Shown: positions 11,077-21,596 of the stretch, in pieces
How the letters are laid out: each line of letters opens with the position of its first letter
How positions within the stretch are numbered: the stretch's first letter is position 1
From: Aphanomyces cochlioides
Lineage: Eukaryota > Oomycota > Saprolegniomycetes > Saprolegniales > Verrucalvaceae
Reading direction: 5' to 3'
Length of the DNA stretch: 64,000 nt
Assembly (NCBI GenBank): GCA_019828595.1
Contig: JAHQRK010000027.1
Coordinates: forward strand, 496,001-560,000
Translations under genes and position numbers: made by a program
Notes under the pieces: generated by a model
Told to the model about the DNA's origin: nothing
Seen by the model: the letters and a program-made list of their open reading frames with translations, nothing else
Databases searched by the model: none

Positions 11077-11654
11077 TACCATCCATCCTGCCCGACAATG
11101 TCCAGCTAAAATTTGCAATTCAAGACTTTCTCAAGACAAAAGTAGAGCATGGGCGTTTCTCAATTGGCGCCGACAATCTACTCCGCTTAGATACGAAGCA
11201 GCAACTGACGTCGATCAATCTTCCACTGTCGTCAATCAACGGGCGATCAACACAGCCATCGGAACATACAAATCCTCTGCTCCGGCCACGAACAGCTTGA
11301 AGCTCTTCTATCATAAACGAGTGAAACATGTCTCGGTACATTTCTTCGATATGGTTTCCACCGGTGTTGCAACAAGGGGGCGAATGTGTTTCCGAGTTGT
11401 ACAAGGAGCTTTGTTGACATGACAGAACAAGACCTTCATGTATCGACGCATGACTCAACCGCGCTCGCTATTGCCTCCATCACAGCAACATATACATTTT
11501 AAGGCGTAGCTTGTCGTAAGCATTGCTCTGACGGCGCGCTCTTGGCGCGTCCAAGGAAAAGTATCACTTTTGTCGATTTTTCAAGTTTATGATTCAATTT
11601 TTTTCTGACATTTTTACGTTCTCGCATTTCAGAAAGTACAAGCGCGTGATTGGC
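11077..11654. other. Spacer between the two paralogues, possible gene debris
   Basis: A frame at 11073-11300 (LPDNVQLKFAIQDFLKTKVE) has coding-like composition but no recognisable family and no counterpart behind copy 2. The rest appears non-coding. Confidence 0.25.
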
Positions 11655-12865
11655 ATGTTGACTGCTGACAAGGCTCCAAGCGACGAGAGTACTTTCGCGA
11701 CAAGCAACGAAAGTATCATCGCAAAAGAAGGCATGCACTTGAAGAGTTAAAGGCAGAGTTCCACGAGCTGAACGCGCTCGCTGCGCCATTTCATCTTGAA
11801 AGAACACGGCAAGTGGATCCGGAAGGAGCATTGTCGTGGAGCACGATTGCAAGCATCTTCCGAACAGAATTACACCGTTCAAACACAGAGCACGAGTCTC
11901 TAATACAAGAAACAAACGAACGAGCAGCTCTTGCACTGGCGATGCAGCGGTTTAACGCTCTCAATCTGCAATCCGTATGCGACTAAGGTTCATGACAAGT
12001 GTGTAACAAAGCTACATGGATAGAGCCCCGAGCGCCCTATGCGAAACTGGAACTGCGCAACTTTGTTGGAACAACCCCAAGTACGAAAACTTGGCAAGGA
12101 ATGGCTCACACAACAGCTCTACCACAACGTGGAGACCAGATTTCAAATGTTTTCCTGTTGTGGGTCGGAAGAAGAGATTTACGGCCTTGATGTCGATGTT
12201 TCCAGCGAAGGTTTTACTTGCGTCGAGATGATGCAGCAAATCTGGCGAGGAACCATGGATTCATGCAGGCATTTCTTTCAAAATCACTATGTAGATCTTT
12301 TATTCCTTGATCCCTCAACGGTATGTCGCCCCCTTGAAGACCATGGAGGTTCAATTTATCGTAGGTTTCCGTCGAATACACAGAAAACACCAGACTTTAC
12401 CGCAAAGTCACTGACGACGACAACTTTTTCAACATCCTCCAAGGCAATTTTGTCGAGGCCAATCGACTTGTGGTTGTGCTCAGGCAAATTGAAAACGACG
12501 AAGCTTTTAACAGCGAGCGATATCGCCAACACCACAGCATGACTTGGTTTGTTAGATTATGTTGCAGATCAAACTAATTTTCATCCAGGATCGACGTCCG
12601 TCCATTGTCCGAGACGCATGTTGTGATCCGCGCGATCATTCAGTACTCACAATTTTATCGCAAGGGTCAGGGCTTTGTCAGCCTCGACGAACAGGCCAAG
12701 ATATGGAAGATTGACCTCACTGGAGTCTCGGAGAAGAAGAAACGCGACTACTTGCGCAAACAGTATATTCACCACGAGCTTGAAGGATACAATAAATGGC
12801 GGCAACGCATGCAAGACGTTTTTGCGAGATCATGCGACACAAATTCAACGCCAAGATCATGCTAA
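11655..12865 (+). pseudogene. bZIP-like oomycete family protein, copy 2, 5' end broken
   Basis: Closely parallels copy 1, 1.8 kb upstream. It has the same order of basic region (YFRDKQRKYHRKRRHALEEL), RNWNCATLLEQPQVRKLGKE, VEYTENTRLYRKVTDD, WIDVRPLSETHVV and a C-terminal GYNKWRQRMQDVFAR. Introns fall at the same places: about 11971-12020, 12342-12386 and 12549-12589, all GT..AG. Only the first exon is damaged: after ATG 11655 the frame reads into SDESTFATSN, whereas the conserved YFRDKQRK frame is shifted, so bases are missing near 11688. The two genes are a tandem duplication. They differ enough to show that the duplication is not recent. Function unknown; nuclear DNA binding is a guess from the basic region. 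Confidence 0.5.
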
Positions 12866-13233
12866 CACTTGCAGTTGCCGACAGATCCGACACTGTCCAC
12901 AAAATTACTCAAGCTGTTTAAGATGCTCAAATGACACATCAAGGCCAAGCCCAAGGACGCCTGGGATCCGATACATGTTGACATTCAAGCTCTCCACTCG
13001 AACAGCATTGTAGCCTCACTCAGTTCAGAGCTGTGTCGTCTTTGGACCCTCTTGGACTCGACAGGAATGCCCAAACTTGTGGAGCAAATTGAGATTTCCA
13101 ACTTTGAAACTGCTTGAAGGGTACTTGACTTTGATTTCTTCGTTCATCAAGCACAAACACGTCTACCAACGGTACCACAATCTCCCAGCACTTGATAGCT
13201 CCATTTGATGCCCCCAACTGCGTGACATGAGGA
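12866..13233. other. Unassigned coding-like fragment between paralogue 2 and the ADCK2-like gene
   Basis: A plus-strand stretch of about 60 codons (roughly 12939-13121) reads KDAWDPIHVDIQALHSNSIV and continues through SSELCRLWTLLDSTGMPKLV to a TGA. It has good coding character but no start codon or homologue I recognise. It may be the truncated end of another gene or a relic exon. Confidence 0.3.
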
Positions 13234-14799
13234 TTACAAAGTCTGTTTGAATTTAGCCTGGACTAGGATGGGCAATGCGATCTTTAAAATGTCCAAGTCG
13301 GGGTCAAGCAGCCGTCCGACACCTTCCAAGACACCAATCGACACCACGATCGAAACAAATCGTCCTTGCAGCGCAACATGATGGCGCTGGCAGACTTCAA
13401 GCACTTCTTGCAAGAGATCGCCCACTGGAACTTGGTTGAGATTTAAATTCTTGGTTGCTCGTTCCACAATTGACGCAATCGCGGCGCAGAACGCCGGCTC
13501 ATCAGTGCAGTGATGGCGAGGACTCTTTTCAAGAAGGATTCGACCGGCAGCAAGGCCATCTTTGGATGCAATGCTGTGGAAGAGCGCGATAAAGTCTTGG
13601 AAGTCCGACGGCAGCAGTTGATTGACGATGCCAGCGTCAAGCAGCGCGATCCCTTGCCGCGTCACAAGGATGTTTCCAGGATGGATGTCGCCATGGGCAA
13701 AGTTGTGGAGGAAGAGCATGCGCAAAAAAGTGTCAATCGTCGTCTTGGCCAACCTTTGATCCCGGGAGTTCGCCGTGAGCGGCTGGCCGTCCACAAAGCT
13801 CTCGACGAGCACTGATGACGTGACGAAGCCGCCCTTTGGCGTTGGGAAATTGACGCTTGGATTCGCTTCAAAGTTGGCTTGGAATCGGCGCAAGTTGTCG
13901 GCTTCAATGCGCAGATCCAGCTGACTCGTCATGACCTCCATGGAAGGTGAAGAAGATCAATTCCATGGGAAGAATTACCTGCGCAAAGGATTGCATGCCG
14001 ACTTTGGCGGAAAGATTGGGGAGCCAGAGGTCTATCCAGCCTGCGATGGCCCAGAGAAGGTCGAGGTCAAGCGCGACAGACTCGACGACGTTGGGATGCA
14101 GCACCTTGACAGCAATATGCTCGTCCGTGGTTTTCCAGCGCCCTTGGTAGACTTGAGCAATGACGCCAGAGCCGATCGGGGAGGGATCAAGCTCCATGTA
14201 GGAAGGCCAAGACTCCCCAAAGGACTCATTGAGCTGGTCAAGCGTATGCTCCCACGAATGCACATCGCAATGAGCATGGAATTCTTGGAATGTGTTGCAA
14301 AACTTGTGGGAGAACATGTCGCGACGTGTACTCGCCCACTGGAGAAACTTGATCACGGCAGGGCTAGACTGCTGGCCTGTCCAGAGGGCAAGACGCCACC
14401 ACCAGTCGGCAAGTTCAGCATCTCTCAGTCGCGCAATCGGATAAGTCACGACGAGCGGAATGCCAAGGAGAACAAGGCGTCCACAGTGAAAAATCACTCG
14501 GATCACCGTCACAATGCGTTGCCAAAGAGTCTTGTGCATCTACAACGACATGGAGCTAAGCATCAGCGCTGAAAACGCAAGTGTACCGTGACTGTGGTCA
14601 ATGTATGGCCAGTGTGAAGTGTGATGGTCGTCGTCTCTGGTCGAAACAAAGCGACGCCGTCTTCCTGCACGTGAAGAGCTTGTGTTGGAGACCACCGAGC
14701 TGCATACGAGACGGACACAGCGCCAGCACCGACAAGACGAAGGTTGTGCTTTGTAATCCCGACGAGACTTGCGCGCACCAGCGGACGCAGAGCCATCAT
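13234..14799 (-). CDS. ADCK2: ADCK2-like ABC1/COQ8-family atypical kinase, mitochondrial
   Basis: Three exons, all phase 0: 14587-14799, 13979-14539 and 13234-13935 (introns of 47 and 43 nt), giving 491 residues. The start MMALRPLVRASLVGI looks like a mitochondrial targeting peptide. Hallmarks of the ABC1 fold appear in order: FLQWASTRRDMFSHKFCNTF (the FVKxGQxxSTR region), ELDPSPIGSGVIAQVYQGRW (Gly/Ala-rich nucleotide loop), AVKVLHPNV (VAIK-like Lys), EADNLRRF, FLHNFAHGDIHPGNILV (catalytic loop) and LLDAGIV (DFG-like, here DAG). The WASTRRDxFS form and the membrane-prone N-terminus fit ADCK2 rather than COQ8. ABC1 proteins support coenzyme Q metabolism and act as unorthodox ATPases/kinases. 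Assignment to the ADCK2 subgroup is by memory of motifs. Confidence 0.82.
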
Positions 14800-15099
14800 T
14801 ATGTTTGAAGTCGTTCCGCGACCTTTGGAATTTGATATTGTATTCAAATTTATAGGAGAAATTTGGCAAAGTTAATGCGAAAGCCACGGCGAGGCGCGGA
14901 TTCCATGGGAAACCTATGCGTAGATACCAACAAGCTCCATGGAACTTTGTAGAGCAAGAAAAAGAGACAATGCAAGGAAGGCTAGCCTCTGTCGAGATCG
15001 GCGTCATGTCGAGTGCTATAACGCACAGGAATGACCGAGAAGTCCAGTGATCGTCGAATCGAAACGTCGTTTGATCGACGCGAGTTTGATGACGACAAA

Positions 15100-15409
15100 C
15101 TAATTGACAGAGCAGTGGGAAGATCTTAATCTACGCTGTCGGAGCTGCATGGCCTCTAGCTGGAGATCGCAGCAGAAATCAAGTGCCACGAGCAAGGAGA
15201 TGCGATAAAGTTTGAGATGTTGATGGGAGATTTCTCCTGGTAAGGATTGACACGCGTTGTGCTGAATGTTATGGAATCTTAAGATCTGTTCGATACTCTT
15301 GTCAATCAGCGATTTCATCAAGTCGCTCACTCTCTTCTCCACGAGATCTTGATCAAAACCTCTCGTCTGTCGATGCAGCCAGCTCGTCTTGCCATTGTCG
15401 ACTTGCCAT
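15100..15409 (-). pseudogene. Small helical protein gene with a one-base frameshift in a T run
   Basis: From ATG 15409 the frame reads MASRQWQDELAASTDERF and meets TGA. Removing one T from the TTTT run (about 15353-15356) would continue it as DQDLVEKRVSDLMKSLIDKS and a long helix-rich tail ending RSSHCSVN at a TAG (15100). Both halves have coding composition and the joined length would be 102 residues. No family is recognised; the sequence is amphipathic and helix-forming. This is either a recently broken gene, a sequencing indel in a homopolymer, or a chance pairing of two open frames. The first two seem likelier because the downstream frame is open for 80 codons. Confidence 0.4.
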
Positions 15410-15631
15410 GCTTGGTCCTCAGTCGAGCCAATTCAAGCCACCGATTGGCAGTGACGTCAGCTTCAGCGCAGCTAGCGTCGCAGCCACACCAGGAGCCTAT
15501 GTCCCTCGTAAAGATCTCTGTAATGCAACAAACGTCAGCGCTGTCCGCCACGCCAAGGCATCGTTCGTCAGCCATGGCTCCATCTGGCGTCGTGGAACTG
15601 TGCCTCAGCCAATCAGCCAGCTCGATTTTAT

Positions 15632-15667
15632 GGCCCCCCCTACTTTAGCAACCGAGGGGGGAGGGGC
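15632..15667. repeat. GC-rich imperfect hairpin 70-110 bp upstream of the acidic-protein start
   Basis: GGCCCCCCC at 15632-15640 can pair imperfectly with GGGGGGAGGGGCC at 15655-15667 across a short AT-containing loop. It lies just after a CCAATCAGCC box (15609-15618) and upstream of ATG 15739, so a promoter role is possible. Inference only. Confidence 0.35.
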
Positions 15668-15738
15668 CTCAAAATTGCGCAGCCAACCAAGTCAAAGTGG
15701 CTTTGCTATCCCGCGCAGTTGAACATCTTCCACGGAAC

Positions 15739-16961
15739 ATGACGAACGCCAAGAAGCGATCGAACGAAGAATCTGCCGCCGACAGCGTTGCCAAGAAAGC
15801 CAAGGGCGTCACCAATGACCTGCTCAAAGGCGTGAACATTCAATCTATCATGAACGCCGAGGGTGCGGTCTGAATTGATGGATTCCTTGCTGAGATTTTG
15901 TGTCATTGATAGGTCCCGTCGTGAAATGCGTTCTCCTCAAAGCCGACGGCGCGATCGAACAAGTGACTGTGGATATGACACCATCAAAGCAAGAAGTGAA
16001 AGCGCTCTTGGGTGGAGCGTGCCATTTCTTGGGCCAATACGAAGATATTGAAGTCTTCCTCATGTGCAACCCAGAAGCGCAGGAAGACGAATCCGTTGCC
16101 ATGACAACGCAGAAAATGCAGCCTCCCTTCCATGGGCGATTGGGTCAAATCCGCGGTGATATTCTTGCCTTCCGCACGGATGCCAACGGCGAGCAAAAGG
16201 ATTTCACCGTTGACGAGTACAAAAAGTTCTTGGAGTTGGAAATCCCAGAGTGGGAACCTGAAGAAGACGAAGACAGCGAAGACGATGAAGATGCACAAGA
16301 CGAAGAAGGCTACAAGAAGGCCGCTCTTGCGTACTTCGTCGAGGAGTTCAAGGAGGAGAACGGTAGATTCATTCGTCCAAACGTGAAATTCTCATCGCCA
16401 TTTTGAATGTTCAGGTCGCGATCCCACCGAGGAAGAACTCGAAGCTATCACTGCCAAGGTTGAAGAAGATATGAAAGACGATGGAGACGAGGATCCTCGC
16501 GTTCGTGCATTGGAATACGTCGTGGCTGAATTTATCGAAGAGCATGGTGCGCTCCACATTGTAATTTCCCGACTGACGATTGCTTTTAGGACGCAAACCC
16601 GACGAGAAGGAGATGGAAACGCTCAAGGACCGTGTCGACGAAGAGATGGAAAAGCTCGTCGTGTCGGGGGAAGATGTCGAGGAAGTCGAAGACTTGGGCG
16701 AACTCATGTACACTGGCCACGATCGTCGTTGACGGATTTTTTTGTCTTTATAGTAAAGCTCTCCATGACGAAGCATGCCAGCGATATGTCAATGAACATG
16801 GCAAGGAACCCGATGAGGAAACCAAGCAAGCCATTTTGAAAAACGTCACGCGGATTGCACTCACATTGCAAGGCGACGGCCATGAAGTCGACGATGACGA
16901 CGACGAGGAGGAGGAAGAGGAAGAGGGTGAAGACGGTGACAAAGATGAAGATAAGGAATAG
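15739..16961 (+). CDS. Acidic protein with three copies of an E-(H/N)-G-x-x-P-x-E repeat, function unknown
   Basis: Five exons join in frame: 15739-15862, 15913-16362, 16415-16546, 16590-16707 and 16754-16961 (introns of 50, 52, 43 and 46 nt), giving 343 residues. The N-terminus is basic (NAKKRSNEESAADSVAKKAK, NLS-like). It is followed by a folded-looking domain, GPVVKCVLLKADGAIEQVTV through QYEDIEVFLMCNP. The C-terminal half has three related units: YFVEEFKEENGRDPTEEEL, VAEFIEEHGRKPDEKEM and CQRYVNEHGKEPDEETK. The end is an Asp/Glu run. Introns 2 and 3 cut repeats 1 and 2 at the same Gly codon in the same phase. I do not recognise the family beyond oomycete conserved hypothetical. Nuclear location is a guess from the basic N-terminus and acidic tail, as in chromatin or chaperone-type proteins. 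Confidence 0.75.
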
Positions 16962-17019
16962 ATGGGTAGGCTTGTACTAAAGAGGCAACGATAGACAATT
17001 GTGTTATATTCATTCCAGG

Positions 17020-18712
17020 CTAAGGCTTGAGAGCGTCGAGCTCGCCGTCGTCTTTGAGCTGCTGGATGATATCCAAGCCGCCGATCAATTCGCCCTTGAT
17101 GTACACTTGGGGATACGTTGGCCAGTTGGAAAATTTCTTGAGTCCTTGTCGGACCTACACGCACGATAGTGGAGAGCACGTTGGAGCTTGGACATACCTT
17201 GTCGTCCGTCGTAATGTCGAAAAAGTCATAGACAAAGCCAGCTCCGTTGAGAATTTCAATCAATTGACGCGAAAAACCGCACTGAGGCGCATCAGGCGAG
17301 CCTGTCATGTCATTAGCATCGTTGGAAGAGAAGATCGGGAGCACCTTTGATAAAGATCATGACGGGTGCGCGATTGACAAGAGCAGACAATTGTTGATCA
17401 ATCTTGGAGACCTTCTTTTCAACGCCCAATTGACCCGCCAAGTCGCCTTCCTCCTAGAAAACGACAATGAAAACGAGCGTGACGGGCGGACGATACCGCC
17501 ATTTCTGTCAAGATGTCCAAGCCGCCGATGAGAGATCCATGGACGTACAATTGAGGATAAGTTGGCCACTTGGACATTTTCTTGAGCCCCTGTCGGACCT
17601 ATTTCCAACCTACTGAGCTACGAATGCCACGAGCGCACGCACAGTTTCGTCGCTGAGGATGTCAAACGTCGAGAATGGAATTTGATGCGCACGGAGAAGC
17701 TCGATTGTCTTGCGAGAGAAGTCACACTTCGGTTCGTTTGGCGTTCCCTTCATGAAGAGAAGCACAGGCGCCGAGTTGATGAGCTCCGTCAAGCTGGCAA
17801 AGAGAGCCTTCTCGATCTCGTCTTCGCTCAAGGGCTGGACGCCCAATTGTTCCGCCAAGTTGCCTTCTTCCTGTGCAAGACTAAGACGAGAGTTGAACGC
17901 AATGTACCTTCATCTCCGAGAGAATGTCAAGGCCACCGATGAGTGAGCCATTGACGTACACTTGTGGAAACGTCGGCCAGTTGGAAAAGACTTTGAGACC
18001 TTGACGGACCTGCGTCGGGCATTGGAATGGGTTCGAAGCATGCAAAACTGACCGTGTCGTCGGTTAATATGTCAAAAGTACCGCATTCAATGTTTTCTTC
18101 CTTGAGCATCGCAATCGTCTTGCGTGAAAAGCCGCATTTCGGAGCATCGGGTGTGCCTTTCATGAACACCATCACTGGAGACGCCCTGCGAGTTACTCAG
18201 CACATTGAGGTTCTCGCTCAAGACTTACGTGACGAGCTTTTGCAATCGCGAGCGCAATGCGTCATCTAGAGCCTGGTCAACAGATAGTCAATATCTTGCC
18301 AAGAATGACGACATACGAGAGGTTTTGCTTCTGGCGTTGGTGCTGGAGCCGTTGGATCAGCAAGGCGCTTGCTCGCGCGGTCGATTGCTTGGGCAACTTC
18401 TGCCACTTTCATGCCTTCAATGCGGTCCACGACATTCGACGAGACAGAAATGATAAACGTCGGCACCACTTCCAAGCGAAACTCTGTACTGAGTGCGGGC
18501 ACAGCTTCGGCGTCGACTTTGCAAAACGAGAGTCGCGGATGCAGCGTTGCCAATTGCGTAAAAAGAACATTGGCTGGTCCGAGCCAGTCGGCGCTGCTAT
18601 CTTGCGACGGAATGTTGACATTCTTTGCGTAGAAGAAGAGAACCGTCACTTTTGGCGTCGCAGTGAACGACTTCCACTGCGCCAACGATGTCACTTCGGT
18701 CACTTGTTGCAT
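17020..18712 (-). CDS. GLRX3: Monothiol glutaredoxin, Trx-like domain plus three Grx domains (GLRX3/PICOT/GRXS17 type)
   Basis: Nine exons join in frame: 18317-18712, 18229-18272, 18053-18185, 17908-18009, 17643-17870, 17497-17598, 17345-17453, 17198-17301 and 17020-17154 (introns 37-44 nt), giving 450 residues. Residues 1 to about 115 are thioredoxin-like but have no CxxC. Three glutaredoxin domains follow, each with FMKGTP/FIKGSP, a Cys-x-F-S site, WPTxPQ and GGLDI. The sites are CGFS at about 164, CDFS at about 274 and CGFS at about 379. Multi-domain CGFS glutaredoxins bind [2Fe-2S] clusters bridged with glutathione and act in cytosolic/nuclear iron trafficking (family knowledge). The Asp in the middle site is unusual. 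Introns sit at equivalent places in successive Grx units, consistent with internal duplication. TATCCGG motifs lie 45-90 bp upstream. Confidence 0.9.
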
Positions 18713-18755
18713 CTCAACTCACTGATTGATCTCGATGGTTCATGCCTTTCGAGTG

Positions 18756-18803
18756 CCGGATACTATCCGGAAATTGTATACGGATAAATATTATTTATCC
18801 GGA
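18756..18803. promoter_or_regulatory. Cluster of four CCGGATA/TATCCGG half-sites upstream of the glutaredoxin gene
   Basis: CCGGATA at 18756, TATCCGG at 18764, CGGATAA at 18781 and TTATCCGG at 18795, alternating in orientation, 44-91 bp upstream of the start codon at 18712. This is the densest example of the recurring motif. Promoter role inferred from position. Confidence 0.5.
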
Positions 18804-19107
18804 TTGCATCAAAGAATCCTCATCAAATTTGACGGTCAAAATATAAACTTATACAGGTCTATTGTCTTTTTCGTCCAAATTTACAGTTTTGATCAAAATC
18901 GACGAAATTTGTGTGATCAATCTGGCAATAGTGAATTCAAGTATAATCTGAAGGTACATGAATTAATGTGTGTGTGTTGGTGTGTTTTGTGTGTGTTTTA
19001 AACAAACTCTGGACGCTGATTGGCTGGTTCGATTGGTGATTGATTCAAAGTTTGATCGATTTCAGCCAGGTTCGGAAATTTTGAGTCAATCAGACAATAC
19101 CAGCCTG

Positions 19108-19455
19108 TTAATCGAGCAGATTCGTCAGACGAGAGCAATCAACTTGACATTCAAAGCCAAACCTGTGCTTCCTTTGGGTTGTCGAAGTTATTAAACGATA
19201 ATGGCCCCATAAAGTTTCGTGAAAAAGTAGGAATGAAGTTGTTCGACGTTGCAATGATCGCTTGGGAGTGCATGCATACACGAAGACGTGCGGACCGTTC
19301 TTGCGGAGTATACTGCTTGAAAGATGCTGTCGGCATTCGTCTCTGAGAGCAAGCGTTGGCTTCGAATGGACTTGAAAAGTGTCAATGATCTAAGAAGGCG
19401 CTGTACTCAAGATGTAAGCTGAAGTCTCGCCGTCCTCTTTGTCATCATGGCGCAT
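19108..19455 (-). pseudogene. Small unknown gene interrupted by a single in-frame TAG
   Basis: Starting at ATG 19455 the frame reads MRHDDKEDGETSAYILSTAP, then Ser and TAG (19390-19392), and continues in the same frame for 93 codons (IIDTFQVHSKPTLALRDECR .. NGPHVFVYACTPKRSLQR .. LLFHETLWGHYRLITSTTQR) to TAA at 19108. The open length and composition suggest real coding sequence. The TAG could be a nonsense mutation, part of an undetected intron boundary (CTTCTTAG just before the second block would serve as an acceptor), or a sequence error. A TTATCCGG motif lies 98 bp upstream (19553-19560). No family recognised. Confidence 0.35.
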
Positions 19456-19552
19456 TAGTTCTGACGCTCTACGAGTGTTTAGGCTTTGCGTTTTAAGAGC
19501 TCATTTATGGTTTGGAGTGTTTGGATGGTTAAATTTAGCTTTTTATCCGGAC

Positions 19553-19560
19553 AGTTCTAT
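19553..19560 (-). promoter_or_regulatory. Solitary TTATCCGG half-site
   Basis: Lies between the PH-protein stop (19581) and the small minus-strand frame starting at 19455, for which it may be the promoter element. Inference. Confidence 0.3.
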
Positions 19561-19580
19561 CGTTTCTATTGGTTGTACGG

Positions 19581-21503
19581 TTATTGTTTGTGTTGGATCG
19601 TGACGCATCCTTTCCCCTCGAGGAGACCAAAGTGAGGAGCGTAGACGAAGGATTGCTTGTAGACGGCGTCGATGACAGCCCAAGTGTCGTCCTGTACGTC
19701 GCCTTGAGGGTTCAGATCACACACTTTATACGACGTGGACGCAACGATTGCAATATGCATCTTTTTGCCTGCAAAGAGTAACAGCGGTGGGTCTTCGACC
19801 CGTGACGGATGATCTTTGCCAAAGAGATTGAGAGACCCTGACTTGGCCAACTCGCCACTGTCGTCTGCAATAGTTGGGATCGCTCCACCTGAAAAATGAC
19901 GAACATGACCAGATCGACGTCCAATACTACAATTCCACGGACAACGTGAGGAATGTTTCAGCTAGAGTGGAAATACCTTTCGCGAGACGAAGGCCAGTGA
20001 TCAGTCGTGTCGGCCTCGGGAACATACTGAGAGACTGCAGGACATGAGTCATGAAGGAACACATTGATTTCAAGCGGTTCGGCCTCCAGTTCATGTGGGC
20101 ATAAAACATTCTACACAACAGTTTCAGTCAGCGAAATGGGAAAATACAAACCAGAGTTGGATTGTGATAAAGGAAATCAACAGCTTCGTATGTGTCACCC
20201 CCTGACTGTGTTCGATTGCAACTGAGAAGGAGACTTCGAGCAATACACAAGGCTTGAGCTTCGCTCAGCTCCTTGTCTTGATCGTTCTGCCCTTGAATTT
20301 CCATAAACACACTTGTGAGAGCGCCAAGAAGGGATTCACTGCCATCCGCGCCGCTAAAAACTTGATTATTGATGCGCAACTTGTCTCGCTCTAAATCCTT
20401 GAATACTTGATCCATTCCACACCGACTACGTGGATGATGAGCAACATGCTGCTGAATCCAATCCACGGGTAGAAGCAGTTCTCTTTTGCATTGCCTAAAA
20501 GACTCAAATCCCATCATTTTGTCAGAGGAGTCGATACTTTAAAGCCAACATGTAGCTCGCTTGGTCTGTGGCTTCAGAAATACGTCGACGTAGTGCAAGG
20601 CACTCAAAGCTATCGCCTACAGAAAATATATAACGACGCAGCTGTGGTTAGTGGAATACCGTCAATGCCAATAGAAAGGTGGGGTTCATTGATGACAGTT
20701 CGAATTGCGTGCACCCACACACGCCGCTCATGCTCTGATTTTGCAAGCCATACGAGTTTGGATTTGGTCTTGTGCGTAGATACCGAAGCATCCGTTGCGA
20801 TGAGCTCAAATGCGAATTTATGCTGAAAACGTTGACTCAAGACCTCTCGACATACGAAGCGACCAAGAGGAATCATTTGCGACTTTGGTGTTTTCTCACG
20901 TGGATCAGCATAATACGTGAGCGCACTGCGAGTAAGCACAACATATTTCTTGGCGCACGATCGAAGCGAATTGTCTTTGGCCTTTTTCAAGAATCCAGCA
21001 ACGATAGTGTCCGGAGGAAGTGCGATCTTCGGATGCAGTTGATCCGACGATTTGTCCTCCAGGAGTTGAATCGCCGCAGCGAGAAACATAGATTGGTAGT
21101 TGCCATTTCGGTCTCCGTTGTGGTGTAGATGTGACGCCTGTCCGTCGTCATGTGGGCTTTGTTCTTCGTCCAATTGCTGCCCTGTGTACGTTATGAGCCA
21201 AAGTGACATTAACATGGCCTCACTCAAGTCCAATATTGTCGCTTTTCGGTAAAATCGGGGAGATCTAGCTATCAGAGGGGTTTCTGGTGTCGCCTCTTCT
21301 TTGGACTTTGTACGGCGGTCGATTTCCTGCATTGCCTCTTCATGTCTGTGCACTTCGTCGAATAGGTCCTGGTTGAGTCGCGCCAGCTCTGGAAGCAGTA
21401 TTCCCTCATCTTTAAGTCTCTGAACATCTCTCCTGTGCTCTTCCAGCGTCTTTGGCGGAAGTTTTGCCGCGAGTTCCAGCAGTCGGTCCGTTGTCAGGAG
21501 CAT
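19581..21503 (-). CDS. PH-domain protein with conserved oomycete C-terminal region
   Basis: Five exons join in frame: 20660-21503, 20538-20616, 20152-20494, 19977-20110 and 19581-19926 (introns of 43, 43, 41 and 50 nt), giving 581 residues from MLLTTDRLLELAAKL. A helical, charged N-terminus (residues 1-90) is followed at about 166-270 by a pleckstrin-homology domain: IVAGFLKKAKDNSLRS, KKYVVLTRSALTYYAD, a long variable loop, and ERRVWVHAIRTVIN with the invariant Trp of the last helix. The C-terminal half (KQCKRELLLPVDWIQQHV, ARSLLLSCNRTQSGGDTYEA) matches a pattern I associate with oomycete PH proteins but cannot name. PH domains bind phosphoinositides or proteins at membranes. The gene shares a 93-bp divergent promoter with TTI1. 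Confidence 0.75.
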
Positions 21504-21549
21504 GGTTGAACCGGCGCGCAAATTCAAAACTGCAGCTTCAAGGGATGAT

Positions 21550-21569
21550 TTATCCGGTCTTCCGGATAA
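21550..21569. promoter_or_regulatory. Divergent TTATCCGG..CCGGATAA palindrome between PH gene and TTI1
   Basis: TTATCCGG (21550-21557) and its mirror CCGGATAA (21562-21569) sit in the 93-bp gap between two divergent start codons, 47 bp from one (21503) and 28 bp from the other (21597). The symmetric site suits a bidirectional promoter. Inferred. Confidence 0.5.
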
Positions 21570-21596
21570 TTGGCCATTTGCCCACAGCGGTCAACG

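Noticed and set aside
13931..14572. 213-codon plus-strand frame
   Set aside because: Antisense of the ADCK2-like gene, whose three exons give the full ABC1 motif set.
16880..16960. GA-rich tract as a simple repeat
   Set aside because: It encodes the Asp/Glu tail of the acidic protein and needs no separate explanation.
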